Assembly: GCF_028598555.1 (NCBI RefSeq)
Contig: NZ_JAQRFN010000001.1
Location: 186,001-250,000 of the forward strand
Reading direction: 5' to 3'
DNA: 64,000 nucleotides
Origin: Xenorhabdus anantnagensis
GTDB lineage: Bacteria > Pseudomonadota > Gammaproteobacteria > Enterobacterales > Enterobacteriaceae
Shown: positions 19,424 through 27,644 of the stretch, one piece after another
Position numbering within the stretch: position 1 is the first letter of the stretch
Layout: the number at the start of each line of letters is the position of its first letter
Notes under the pieces: model-generated
What the model saw: the letters and a program-made list of their open reading frames with translations, nothing else
What the model was told of the DNA's origin: nothing
Databases searched by the model: none
Program-made: the position numbers and the translations under genes

Positions 19424-19990
19424 ATGAAATCCAGTGGACAAAAGTTTATTGCTCGAAATCGTCCCCCACGCGTACAAATTGAATATGATGTCGAACTTTA
19501 CGGTTCAGAACAAAAAGTTCAATTGCCATTTGTTATGGGAGTTATGAGTGATTTAGCCGGAAAACCGCTAGAAGCCCTACCCGAAGTTAGTGCCCGAAAC
19601 TTCATGGAAATTGATATTGATAACTTTGATGAACGTATGAAATCAATACAACCTCGTGTTGCTTTTCAGGTAGAAAATACTTTGACAAATGACGGAGAGC
19701 TGCATATCGAATTAGCCTTTAAAAAAATGGAGGATTTCCAGCCTGACTCTATTGCTAAAAACGTGGAACCACTGGCTAAGTTGCTGGAAGCACGAACCGA
19801 ACTTGCAAACTTATTATCCTATATGGACGGTAAAAGCGGCGCAGAACAACTAATCGCCGATATCCTGCAAAACCCTGCCCTGCTGAAATCACTGGCCGAA
19901 GCACCAAAACCTGCCGAAAGTACCGCTGATACAAAAAGTACCGAAAATACAGAAAGTGCCACCGAAGAAGGGTCTGAGAATAAGGAGTAA
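19424..19990 (+). CDS. tssB: T6SS contractile sheath small subunit TssB (VipA)
   Basis: Small subunit of the contractile sheath, pairing with TssC. The 188-residue length and the segments FIARNRPPRVQIEYDVE and LPFVMGVMSDLAG are diagnostic. The C-terminal 25 residues are a T/E/S-rich tail (ESTADTKSTENTESATEE) of low complexity, absent from many homologues. GGAGAG precedes the start. tssC follows after three bases. Confidence 0.96.
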   Translation: MKSSGQKFIARNRPPRVQIEYDVELYGSEQKVQLPFVMGVMSDLAGKPLEALPEVSARNFMEIDIDNFDERMKSIQPRVAFQVENTLTNDGELHIELAFKKMEDFQPDSIAKNVEPLAKLLEARTELANLLSYMDGKSGAEQLIADILQNPALLKSLAEAPKPAESTADTKSTENTESATEEGSENKE

Positions 19991-19993
19991 TTA

Positions 19994-21496
19994 ATGAGTA
20001 CTACTGAACAAGAAACCGAACTTCAGCTAGAGCAAGTACCAAAAGAGTATACTTCCGATGAACTGAGTGTATTGCTGAATAAAGAATTCCGCCCACAAAG
20101 CGATCAGGCACGCAGTGCTGTTGAAAGCGCGGTAACAACACTGGCACAACAGGCATTGGAAAATGCGGTTACGGTATCCGGCGACACTTATCGCACTATT
20201 CAAGCCCTGATTGCCGAAATCGACAGCAAACTATCACAGCAAATCAATAAAATTCTACATCATGATGAATTTCAGAATCTGGAAGGGGCTTGGCGTGGTC
20301 TGCACTATCTAGTCAATAACACGGAAACCGATGAAATGTTGAAAATCCGTGTAATGTGCATTTCCAAAAAAGAGTTAAGCAGTACACTCAAACGTTTCAA
20401 AGGTGTCAGTTGGGATCAAAGCCCTATCTTTAAAAAGATCTATGAGGCGGAATATGGTCAGTTTGGTGGTGAACCTTACGGTTGTTTGATTGGAGATTAT
20501 TATTTCGATCATACAGCTCCCGATGTTGAGCTTTTGCGTGAAGTCGCGCAAATTAGTGCAGCAACGCATTGTCCTTTTATTTCAGGGGCTGCACCAAGTG
20601 TTATACAAATGGATTGCTGGCAAGAGTTATCTAATCCACGGGATCTGACCAAAGTTTTCCAAAATACGGAATACGCCGCTTGGCACGGCTTACGTGAATC
20701 AGAAGATATTCGTTATGTGGGATTAACCTTACCGCGTTTTCTCTCGCGCCTGCCCTATGGCAGCAAAACAAATCCCGTAGATGATTTTAATTTTGAGGAG
20801 GATACCGAAGGCCCTACCCACAGTAACTATACATGGGCCAATGCCGCTTATGCTATGGCTGTTAATATCAACCGTTCATTTAAATTGTATGGCTGGTGTA
20901 CCTCTATTCGTGGTGTAGAGTCCGGTGGGCTTGTGGAAAATTTGCCTTGTTATGTTTTCCCATCCGATGATGGGGGGATTGATATGAAATGCCCCACCGA
21001 AATTGCAATTAGTGATCGCCGTGAGGCTGAATTGGCAAAAAATGGTTTTATTCCATTATTACACCGTAAAAATACGGATATGGCGGCATTTATTGGTGCA
21101 CAATCACTTCAGAAACCTACTGAATATTACGATATAGATGCAACCGCCAACGCTAATCTTTCAGCTCGTCTACCTTATTTATTCGCCTGCTGCCGTTTTG
21201 CCCACTATTTGAAATGTATTGTACGCGATAAAATTGGCTCATTTCAGGAACGCAGCGACATGGAGAATTGGCTCAATAATTGGATTATCAATTATGTTGA
21301 TGGTGATCCGGTAAACTCTTCTCCGGGAACCAAAGCACGAAAACCATTGGCAGCGGCAGAAGTTCAAGTCGAAGAAATCGAAAGTAATCCAGGATATTAT
21401 CACGCTAAATTTTTCCTGCGTCCTCATTACCAATTAGAAGGTTTAACGGTTTCTTTACGTCTGGTATCAAGATTGCCGTCATTAAAAGACAATTAA
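19994..21496 (+). CDS. tssC: T6SS contractile sheath large subunit TssC (VipB)
   Basis: Large sheath subunit that forms the outer layer of the contractile tube and carries the N-terminal helix recognised by ClpV. The 500-residue protein has the expected landmarks EFQNLEGAWRGLHYLV, FGGEPYGCLIGDYYFD, PFISGAAP and the C-terminal KFFLRPHYQLEGL. AAGGAG precedes the start. It is followed by 183 bases without a gene before hcp. Confidence 0.97.
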   Translation: MSTTEQETELQLEQVPKEYTSDELSVLLNKEFRPQSDQARSAVESAVTTLAQQALENAVTVSGDTYRTIQALIAEIDSKLSQQINKILHHDEFQNLEGAWRGLHYLVNNTETDEMLKIRVMCISKKELSSTLKRFKGVSWDQSPIFKKIYEAEYGQFGGEPYGCLIGDYYFDHTAPDVELLREVAQISAATHCPFISGAAPSVIQMDCWQELSNPRDLTKVFQNTEYAAWHGLRESEDIRYVGLTLPRFLSRLPYGSKTNPVDDFNFEEDTEGPTHSNYTWANAAYAMAVNINRSFKLYGWCTSIRGVESGGLVENLPCYVFPSDDGGIDMKCPTEIAISDRREAELAKNGFIPLLHRKNTDMAAFIGAQSLQKPTEYYDIDATANANLSARLPYLFACCRFAHYLKCIVRDKIGSFQERSDMENWLNNWIINYVDGDPVNSSPGTKARKPLAAAEVQVEEIESNPGYYHAKFFLRPHYQLEGLTVSLRLVSRLPSLKDN

Positions 21497-21531
21497 TTTT
21501 TCAATATCAGGAAGTTTTATTATTCCATAAA

Positions 21532-21561
21532 GTACGGTTTCATAACGTACGATTCATAGCG
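21532..21561. repeat. Imperfect 15-bp duplication between tssC and hcp
   Basis: GTACGGTTTCATAAC is followed directly by a diverged copy starting GTACGATTCATAGC. The rest of the gap is AT-rich and could hold an hcp promoter, which I cannot place. Confidence 0.6.
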
Positions 21562-21679
21562 TCATTTTTTATCTGTAATTTCTCATCAATATATAACTTC
21601 GACCACATTAACTAAATATTATCCTGCATTAAATACTATTTATAAATCATTATCTCACACACAGTTAAGGTATAAATCT

Positions 21680-22165
21680 ATGAATAACACACATTCTTTT
21701 GTTAAATTTGAAGGTATTACAGGTGAAGCTGAAGCTGAGGATTATAAAGGTTGGATCGGTGTCCAATTTATTAGTCGTGCAATAGTTAACCCTTCTCTTA
21801 ACATGGCCGATGTTGGAAGCTGGGGTACAGGTAAAGGCTTTCTCAGTCATTTCATGCTTCATATTAATTATGATAAGGCTATCACCGCCTTAGAAAAATA
21901 TGCTGCAAGTGGTAAACATATTCCGAAAACAGAAATTCACACACTTCGCACTGTTGGGGAAAATAAGCCGACCTTATGGACTAAATACACACTTACTGAC
22001 ACTTTTATTACTGAAGTCAATAGTGGTCAACCCTCTGACAATGTCATCACTGTTGGTCTGGTGATGAAAAAAATTCAGTTCCATTACAAACCATCAGATT
22101 ATAAAGGCACAGCACAGGCTGAAGTCACCTGGGGTTGGGATATAAGTAAACAAAAAGTCGAATAA
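21680..22165 (+). CDS. hcp: T6SS tube protein Hcp (TssD)
   Basis: Hexameric ring protein that stacks into the inner tube and is itself secreted. At 161 residues it has the family pattern: [12 protein letters not shown] at the start, [17 protein letters not shown] near the middle and VTWGWDI near the end. There is no C-terminal toxin extension. It is separated from tssC by 183 bases and followed within 16 bases by a strong 13-bp hairpin, an arrangement that fits separate, higher expression of Hcp compared with its neighbours. Confidence 0.95.
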   Translation: MNNTHSFVKFEGITGEAEAEDYKGWIGVQFISRAIVNPSLNMADVGSWGTGKGFLSHFMLHINYDKAITALEKYAASGKHIPKTEIHTLRTVGENKPTLWTKYTLTDTFITEVNSGQPSDNVITVGLVMKKIQFHYKPSDYKGTAQAEVTWGWDISKQKVE

Positions 22166-22180
22166 TTTTATTCATATAAC

Positions 22181-22210
22181 CAATAACCTCCCCCTGCGGG
22201 GAGGTTATTG
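22181..22210 (+). terminator. Strong hairpin after hcp
   Basis: CAATAACCTCCCC (22181-22193) pairs perfectly with 22198-22210 around a four-base CTGC loop. No T-tract follows, so it may slow polymerase or protect the hcp 3' end rather than terminate fully. The downstream genes appear to belong to the same operon. Confidence 0.65.
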
Positions 22211-22236
22211 CTCTTCAACAATAGGCATCCATAATT

Positions 22237-23904
22237 ATGCGATTCACCATTGTTAAAAATATCGGTACAAATCAGCCACAACAATTGAGCTACGATTTCA
22301 TACCACCCGGTGGCACCATTGGCCGCAGCCCGGATAATAACTGGGTTTTGCCCGATGAAGCACAGGCCATAGCCCGTTTACAAGCTGTTGTATCTGTTTC
22401 CACCGATGGCGAATGCCGTATTACCAATCGAGGATCGGCCTCTGAGATTTTGTTAAATGCAATACCTATGGCTCCTGAGCGCCAGATTGAAGTATGTAAT
22501 GGTGATGTGCTCAATATTGGTGATTACCAAATTCACATTATTAATACCAACCAAAGTGCAAGTGCACCACCGTTGGCAGCAACTCGCCCCCTTGATGCCA
22601 ATGTTTTTGATACGATACGGGCATCTTCCGGAAAACCTGAAAATATTCCCAATACGGTTTGGGATGGATTGGAGAGCACCTTTGCCACAGCGACTTCTAC
22701 CACATCCAACGTAAACTCATCGACGAACTCTCAACATTCCTCTCTGGAATTGAATGACAATAATCCGCTAACAAAACATCAACAGAACCAAGAGCGCAAT
22801 CCAATAGACCCTCTTAAACAAATGGAGACAACGATCGAGCTGAATTCTCTGCAACTTCGAGCCACAGATCCAATGACAATATTTAATGCAGATGCTGAAT
22901 CCCAGCAAGAAAACATTCTCACTGACACGACTCCCAGTACTTTATTGCAGCAAAGTGATCAATATAGCAATAATAAATATAGTGGTCAGAATGATAAGCC
23001 GGAAATTGACCCTCTGGTATTATTTTCCGATCAGCATATACATGAGATTAAAAATGATGATCCCCTCAACTTGATACTAAATAATGCTGAACCCCTTACC
23101 ACTGAAAAAACAACAGAGAAAATAACAGAAAACTTAACGAAAAATATTACCGATATCGTGGAGGAAAATGTTTTCTCTTCCACGCCATCAAATCCACATT
23201 CTGCCCATAATAATAATGGCAAGCGTACCGATAAGCGTCTTGATATCGACCCAATGACATATTCTTCCAATCACCGCCAAACAGATGACGTTAAATTAGA
23301 AGGAAAACTATTGGCAGCCTTGTTGGACGGTATGGGGCTCAATCATATTCAAAGTCCACAATTTGATGAACATGCGATGTATAAATTAGGGAAGCTGCTC
23401 AGTCAATTATCCCAGGGCATTATAGCACTAAACGCTTCTCGTTCACTGTTGAAACATCTGTCTGATATGGATAGGACTCAGGTTATGGCGGATGCTAATA
23501 ATCCATTTAAACTGCTTCCTTCCGGTCAAGCGGTACTTGTCCAAATGTTTGGTGATTATATGCCGGGATTTATGTCATCAGAACAGGCAACACGAGATAT
23601 TTTAGTCGAGTTACAAGCTCATCAATTGGGTATGATTGCAGGGTTACGTACTATTAAGGCAGATATTTTACAATCATTCGATCCCTCAGTGATTGAGCAA
23701 AAAGTACGGGAAGAAGGTAACCTTCCAAGCTCATTATTATCATCAAATCATAAAGCCTCTTTATGGACGTATTTCACCAAAAGTTATCAAAAAATCACTA
23801 CGGAAACTGAACACGATTATGTCATGTTTAGTAAACATTTTCGGCAAGCCTATAAATCAGAAATAATTAGATATAAAGATTCACAAGATAAAATAAAAAA
23901 ATAA
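22237..23904 (+). CDS. tagH: FHA-domain T6SS protein TagH/Fha
   Basis: Accessory T6SS protein with an N-terminal forkhead-associated domain (about residues 1-105; GGTIGRSPDNNWVLPDE at 25-41), which binds phosphothreonine. In other species Fha is the target of PpkA/PppA control. No such kinase or phosphatase gene is in this cluster. Residues about 110-360 are low complexity with repeated ..NNPLTK../..IDPL.. and TEKTTEKITENLTKNIT stretches. The C-terminal region (about 365-550) matches the conserved TagH C-terminal domain (LLAALLDGMGL, ANNPFKLLPSGQAVL). Confidence 0.87.
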   Translation: MRFTIVKNIGTNQPQQLSYDFIPPGGTIGRSPDNNWVLPDEAQAIARLQAVVSVSTDGECRITNRGSASEILLNAIPMAPERQIEVCNGDVLNIGDYQIHIINTNQSASAPPLAATRPLDANVFDTIRASSGKPENIPNTVWDGLESTFATATSTTSNVNSSTNSQHSSLELNDNNPLTKHQQNQERNPIDPLKQMETTIELNSLQLRATDPMTIFNADAESQQENILTDTTPSTLLQQSDQYSNNKYSGQNDKPEIDPLVLFSDQHIHEIKNDDPLNLILNNAEPLTTEKTTEKITENLTKNITDIVEENVFSSTPSNPHSAHNNNGKRTDKRLDIDPMTYSSNHRQTDDVKLEGKLLAALLDGMGLNHIQSPQFDEHAMYKLGKLLSQLSQGIIALNASRSLLKHLSDMDRTQVMADANNPFKLLPSGQAVLVQMFGDYMPGFMSSEQATRDILVELQAHQLGMIAGLRTIKADILQSFDPSVIEQKVREEGNLPSSLLSSNHKASLWTYFTKSYQKITTETEHDYVMFSKHFRQAYKSEIIRYKDSQDKIKK

Positions 23905-23979
23905 AAACCTTCATCTGCTATTTCTCGCCATCTCAATTGAGATTCCCCATAACAATAATATTTATTTAATAGATGCCTA

Positions 23980-24534
23980 ATGAAAGATAATATAACCATG
24001 TTACATGGCGGTTATCATTCTCGAAAACCTCCTGCACGTATAACTGCCAGAGATAAAATGCAGTCTTCTTTACTTGACAGGCTTACCGATAACGAACCTG
24101 ACAAGGAAAAAGAAGCCTCCAGCAACTACTTGCTATCACACCGAACTTTTCGACAAAACGTACTACGGGATTTACAATGGTTGCTTAACAGCATCAATAA
24201 TGAATCTAATCAAGAGCTCTCTTCTTTTGCTGAAATACAACATTCTACTTATAACTTCGGCATAGCACCATTGGCTGGTAAAAATATGTCTGATATCGAA
24301 TGGAATGATATTAAAAATAAAATCATTAAAGCCATTCATATTTTTGAACCACGTATTATTCCCAATGAGCTTCAAGTGAATTGTATTTCTAATATAGATT
24401 CACTGTCTCTATACAACATATTATCAATAGAAATAAAAGGATTTTTATGGTGCGTTCCCTGGCCAATAGAATTTCTATTTCGCAGCGACATTGATCTTGA
24501 GCATTGTTATTTCACTATGCAAGAAGCCAGCTAA
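23980..24534 (+). CDS. tssE: T6SS baseplate protein TssE
   Basis: Homologue of the T4 gp25 baseplate wedge protein, which nucleates the sheath. The SSLLDRLTDNEPD segment at residues 29-41, VLRDLQWLLN near 61-70 and the C-terminal IEIKGFLWCVPWPIEFLF identify the family. It is 184 residues. The ATG at 23980 lacks a clear ribosome site; ATG 23998 (residue 7) is an alternative. It lies between tagH and tssF in the usual order. Confidence 0.87.
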   Translation: MKDNITMLHGGYHSRKPPARITARDKMQSSLLDRLTDNEPDKEKEASSNYLLSHRTFRQNVLRDLQWLLNSINNESNQELSSFAEIQHSTYNFGIAPLAGKNMSDIEWNDIKNKIIKAIHIFEPRIIPNELQVNCISNIDSLSLYNILSIEIKGFLWCVPWPIEFLFRSDIDLEHCYFTMQEAS

Positions 24535-24607
24535 ACCTAGCTTAGAAAAATATTCGGGACAAAACATTCTGTAAAAAACACGCTGCAAAAAAACGACGAG
24601 GGAAATA

Positions 24608-26482
24608 ATGGATAGCAAACTGCTGGAATACTATAATCGCGAGCTAGTGTACTTACGCGAAATGGGCAAAGAATTTGCTGAGCGCTACCCCAAAATTGCC
24701 AACCGTTTGGGAATGCACGGTATTGAAGTTACTGATCCCTATGTTGAACGCCTGATAGAAGGTTTCGCTTTCCTGACTTCCCGCATTCAGTTAAAGATGG
24801 ATGCCGAATTTCAACATTTTTCCCAGCACTTACTGGAAATGCTATATCCCAACTATCTGGCTCCCACTCCCTCAATGGCAATCACTGAACTTCAACCCGA
24901 TATGAGCAAAGGAGATATCAGCCACGGTTTTCTAGTGCCACGCGGTACGATTATGCTCAGCCAATCGCTAAAGAAAGATGGAATTACTTTTCAATACGCT
25001 ACTACTCAAGACGTGGTCTTACAGCCTCTGAAACTGCAAAAAGTTGAGCTTGGCAAAATCCCTGCCAATATCCCTCTAGTGGGATTAAACCTCAACCAAT
25101 ATGGCGCTGTCAGCGCATTGCGGATACGCCTTGCCTGCAAAGGAAAATTTTTTCTCAACGATTTGGATCTCAATAAACTGACATTTTTTCTGTCAGGGCC
25201 AGATATTCAGTCTCAGAAATTGATGGAGCTGATTATGGAACACTCCGTTGGCATGGTATGCCAAACTCTGGATGAAACTCCGCAATATCTGGCATTGCCT
25301 GATATTTCTCCACATCATGAAGGATTTGATGATGAGCAGGCCATTTTGCCTAATGATCCCCGTAATTTCAGTGGCTATCGTCAAGTTCAAGAGTATTTTG
25401 CCTTTCCGGCACGTTTCCGGTTCTTCAGTATTCGTGGGATGCAACCTTTGATTCAGGCGACCAGGAAAGCCAATGAATTCGAGCTAATCATACTGCTGGA
25501 TAAAACCGATAGGAGCCTAGAAAGCCTGATCGATACTTCTTATCTGGCATTGAACTGTACTCCCGTGATTAATTTATTCCCCAAAATAACCGAGCGGGTT
25601 ACTGTAGATGAAAGTACCAATGAATATCATCTGGTCGTGGATAATATCCGCCCGCTGGATTACGAAATTTTTTCCGTGCAACGCTTGCATGGTGTGGATG
25701 CACAACAAAATCAAGAACGCATATTTCGCCCTTTTTGGTCAACTAACAGCGATGATACAGGTAATTACGGTGCTTATTTCTCACTGCGTCGGACACCCCG
25801 CATTTTGTCTGAACATGCCCATCATTATGGAACCCGCACCAGCTATATCGGCACAGAGACATTCATTTCAATTGTTGATGAACAACACTCCCCATGGTCT
25901 AACTCATTGAGATATATGAATGCTGACGTTATGTGTACTAACCGCGATTTACCCGCCATGTTGCGACAGCAGGATATTAATAGCTTTGCCATGCTGGACT
26001 CCATCCCCATCAGTAAAATTGAATTTCTTAAAAGACCGACGATCCCCCGCCCTGCTCTGGCAGAGGGGGCAATATCATGGAAATTAATCAGCCAACTGCA
26101 AATGAATTACACACATTTTATGGATAAAGATAAAAAAGAAGGAACTCAGGCACTACGACAATTATTAAGCCTCTATGCCGATCTTGCTGAGCCAGCGGTA
26201 ATGCGCCAAATTAATGGAATACGTCACTGCTCATTAAAAGAAATCTATCGTAGAGCGCCTGAACCAGGCCCTATCGTCTTTGCCCGTGGCATCAGCATCA
26301 GACTAGAAGTTGATGAACAAGAGTTTGTCGGTGCCAGCCCGTGGATTCTGGGCAGTGTGCTGGAAAAATTATTCTCACGCCTTGTTACCATAAATTCCTT
26401 TACTGAAATGACATTGCATAGCCAGCAACGCGGGCAGATCGGTTTCTGGCCTGCCCGCATGGGCAACAAAAAACTGATATAA
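24608..26482 (+). CDS. tssF: T6SS baseplate protein TssF
   Basis: TssF forms the baseplate wedge with TssG and TssE. The N-terminus LLEYYNRELVYLREMGKEFA and the stretch RIQLKMDAEFQHFSQHLLEMLYP are near-invariant in the family. At 624 residues it is full length. GAGGG precedes the ATG. A 12-bp duplication overlaps its stop codon. Confidence 0.95.
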   Translation: MDSKLLEYYNRELVYLREMGKEFAERYPKIANRLGMHGIEVTDPYVERLIEGFAFLTSRIQLKMDAEFQHFSQHLLEMLYPNYLAPTPSMAITELQPDMSKGDISHGFLVPRGTIMLSQSLKKDGITFQYATTQDVVLQPLKLQKVELGKIPANIPLVGLNLNQYGAVSALRIRLACKGKFFLNDLDLNKLTFFLSGPDIQSQKLMELIMEHSVGMVCQTLDETPQYLALPDISPHHEGFDDEQAILPNDPRNFSGYRQVQEYFAFPARFRFFSIRGMQPLIQATRKANEFELIILLDKTDRSLESLIDTSYLALNCTPVINLFPKITERVTVDESTNEYHLVVDNIRPLDYEIFSVQRLHGVDAQQNQERIFRPFWSTNSDDTGNYGAYFSLRRTPRILSEHAHHYGTRTSYIGTETFISIVDEQHSPWSNSLRYMNADVMCTNRDLPAMLRQQDINSFAMLDSIPISKIEFLKRPTIPRPALAEGAISWKLISQLQMNYTHFMDKDKKEGTQALRQLLSLYADLAEPAVMRQINGIRHCSLKEIYRRAPEPGPIVFARGISIRLEVDEQEFVGASPWILGSVLEKLFSRLVTINSFTEMTLHSQQRGQIGFWPARMGNKKLI

Positions 26483-26495
26483 GAACTGATATAAG
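26472..26495. repeat. 12-bp tandem duplication across the tssF stop
   Basis: AACTGATATAAG occurs twice in perfect tandem. The TAA inside the first copy is the tssF stop codon. Confidence 0.85.
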
Positions 26496-26511
26496 TTGGG
26501 GTAAAAGCCAT

Positions 26512-27597
26512 ATGAATATAAAGACAAATATCATTTCCATTCATCGTGTATGCCGCTTGCCTGAGAATTTCTGGAAACAACTCACTCAAACACCTTGGCA
26601 ATTTGATCTATTTCAGACCTTAAGACGCATTGATGCCCAGTCGGGAGAGTTTTATCGGTTAGGAACTGCCCCACTGCCACGATATGAGCCTTTGCGCTTG
26701 GGACAAAAAGCTTCAATGGAATTCGCTCCCTGCACAATTTCAAAAGTCCGTAAGCTGGAGAATTCAAAGTTGTATGAAATGCTTATTTACAGCTTCGGAT
26801 TATTTGGCCCCAATGGCCCATTACCTCTGCATCTGACTGAATATGCTTATGCACGGGAATATAATTATAAAGATCCAACGTTGGGAGCCTTTGTCAATTT
26901 ATTTCACCATCGGCTGATCACCTTGTTCTATCGTGCCTGGGCCAATGCACAACCTACTTCATCATTGGATCGACCAGACAATCAGCAGTTTTGTCATTAT
27001 ATGGATTGCCTGATCGGAACGGGACTACCAGCCCAACAGAGTTTCAACCCGATTAATAACGAGGCCACTAAAGCCGACAGTATTATCAGCAACCATACCC
27101 GTTACGCGTTGGCTGGTCATCTTTCCCGTCAAAGACACAGTGCGGAAGGGTTGAGGAAAATACTATTCTTTTATTTCAAGATACCCGTAAGAATTGTCCA
27201 AAATATTCCACAATGGTTGAAAACCGAAACACAGGATCAGGCTCGATTGACGGCAGGACGCCATGTTCCCAATTTAGGCAAATCTGCAATTTTGGGAATT
27301 GCTGTATATGATATTCAACATAAATTCCGTATTGAGCTGGGGCCATTATCTCGAACGGAATATGATAAGTTTTTGCCTGGACAGCCAAAATCTCAACAAG
27401 TATGTGATTGGGTTTATCAATACTTGGGTATTGAGTACGCATGGGATATTAAATTAATACTTGATAGATCAGATATAACAGAAATGCATCTGTCAAAAGC
27501 GACCATGAAATTAGGCCTCAATAGTTGGTTGGGAAAAGTTAAAAAACCAATCCATTATGACGATTTAATCTACAACCCTGCCTCCTCGAAAAGCTAA
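26512..27597 (+). CDS. tssG: T6SS baseplate protein TssG
   Basis: Partner of TssF in the baseplate wedge. The segments PWQFDLFQTLRRIDAQ (residues 23-38), FGLFGPNGPLPLHLTEY and ALAGHLSRQRHSAEGLRKIL are typical. It is 361 residues, normal for the family. It starts 29 bases after the tssF stop, with GGGG upstream. Confidence 0.94.
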   Translation: MNIKTNIISIHRVCRLPENFWKQLTQTPWQFDLFQTLRRIDAQSGEFYRLGTAPLPRYEPLRLGQKASMEFAPCTISKVRKLENSKLYEMLIYSFGLFGPNGPLPLHLTEYAYAREYNYKDPTLGAFVNLFHHRLITLFYRAWANAQPTSSLDRPDNQQFCHYMDCLIGTGLPAQQSFNPINNEATKADSIISNHTRYALAGHLSRQRHSAEGLRKILFFYFKIPVRIVQNIPQWLKTETQDQARLTAGRHVPNLGKSAILGIAVYDIQHKFRIELGPLSRTEYDKFLPGQPKSQQVCDWVYQYLGIEYAWDIKLILDRSDITEMHLSKATMKLGLNSWLGKVKKPIHYDDLIYNPASSKS

Positions 27598-27644
27598 TTT
27601 AAAATAATTCTCTCATTACTCACAACATATTGCGGATTATATTC

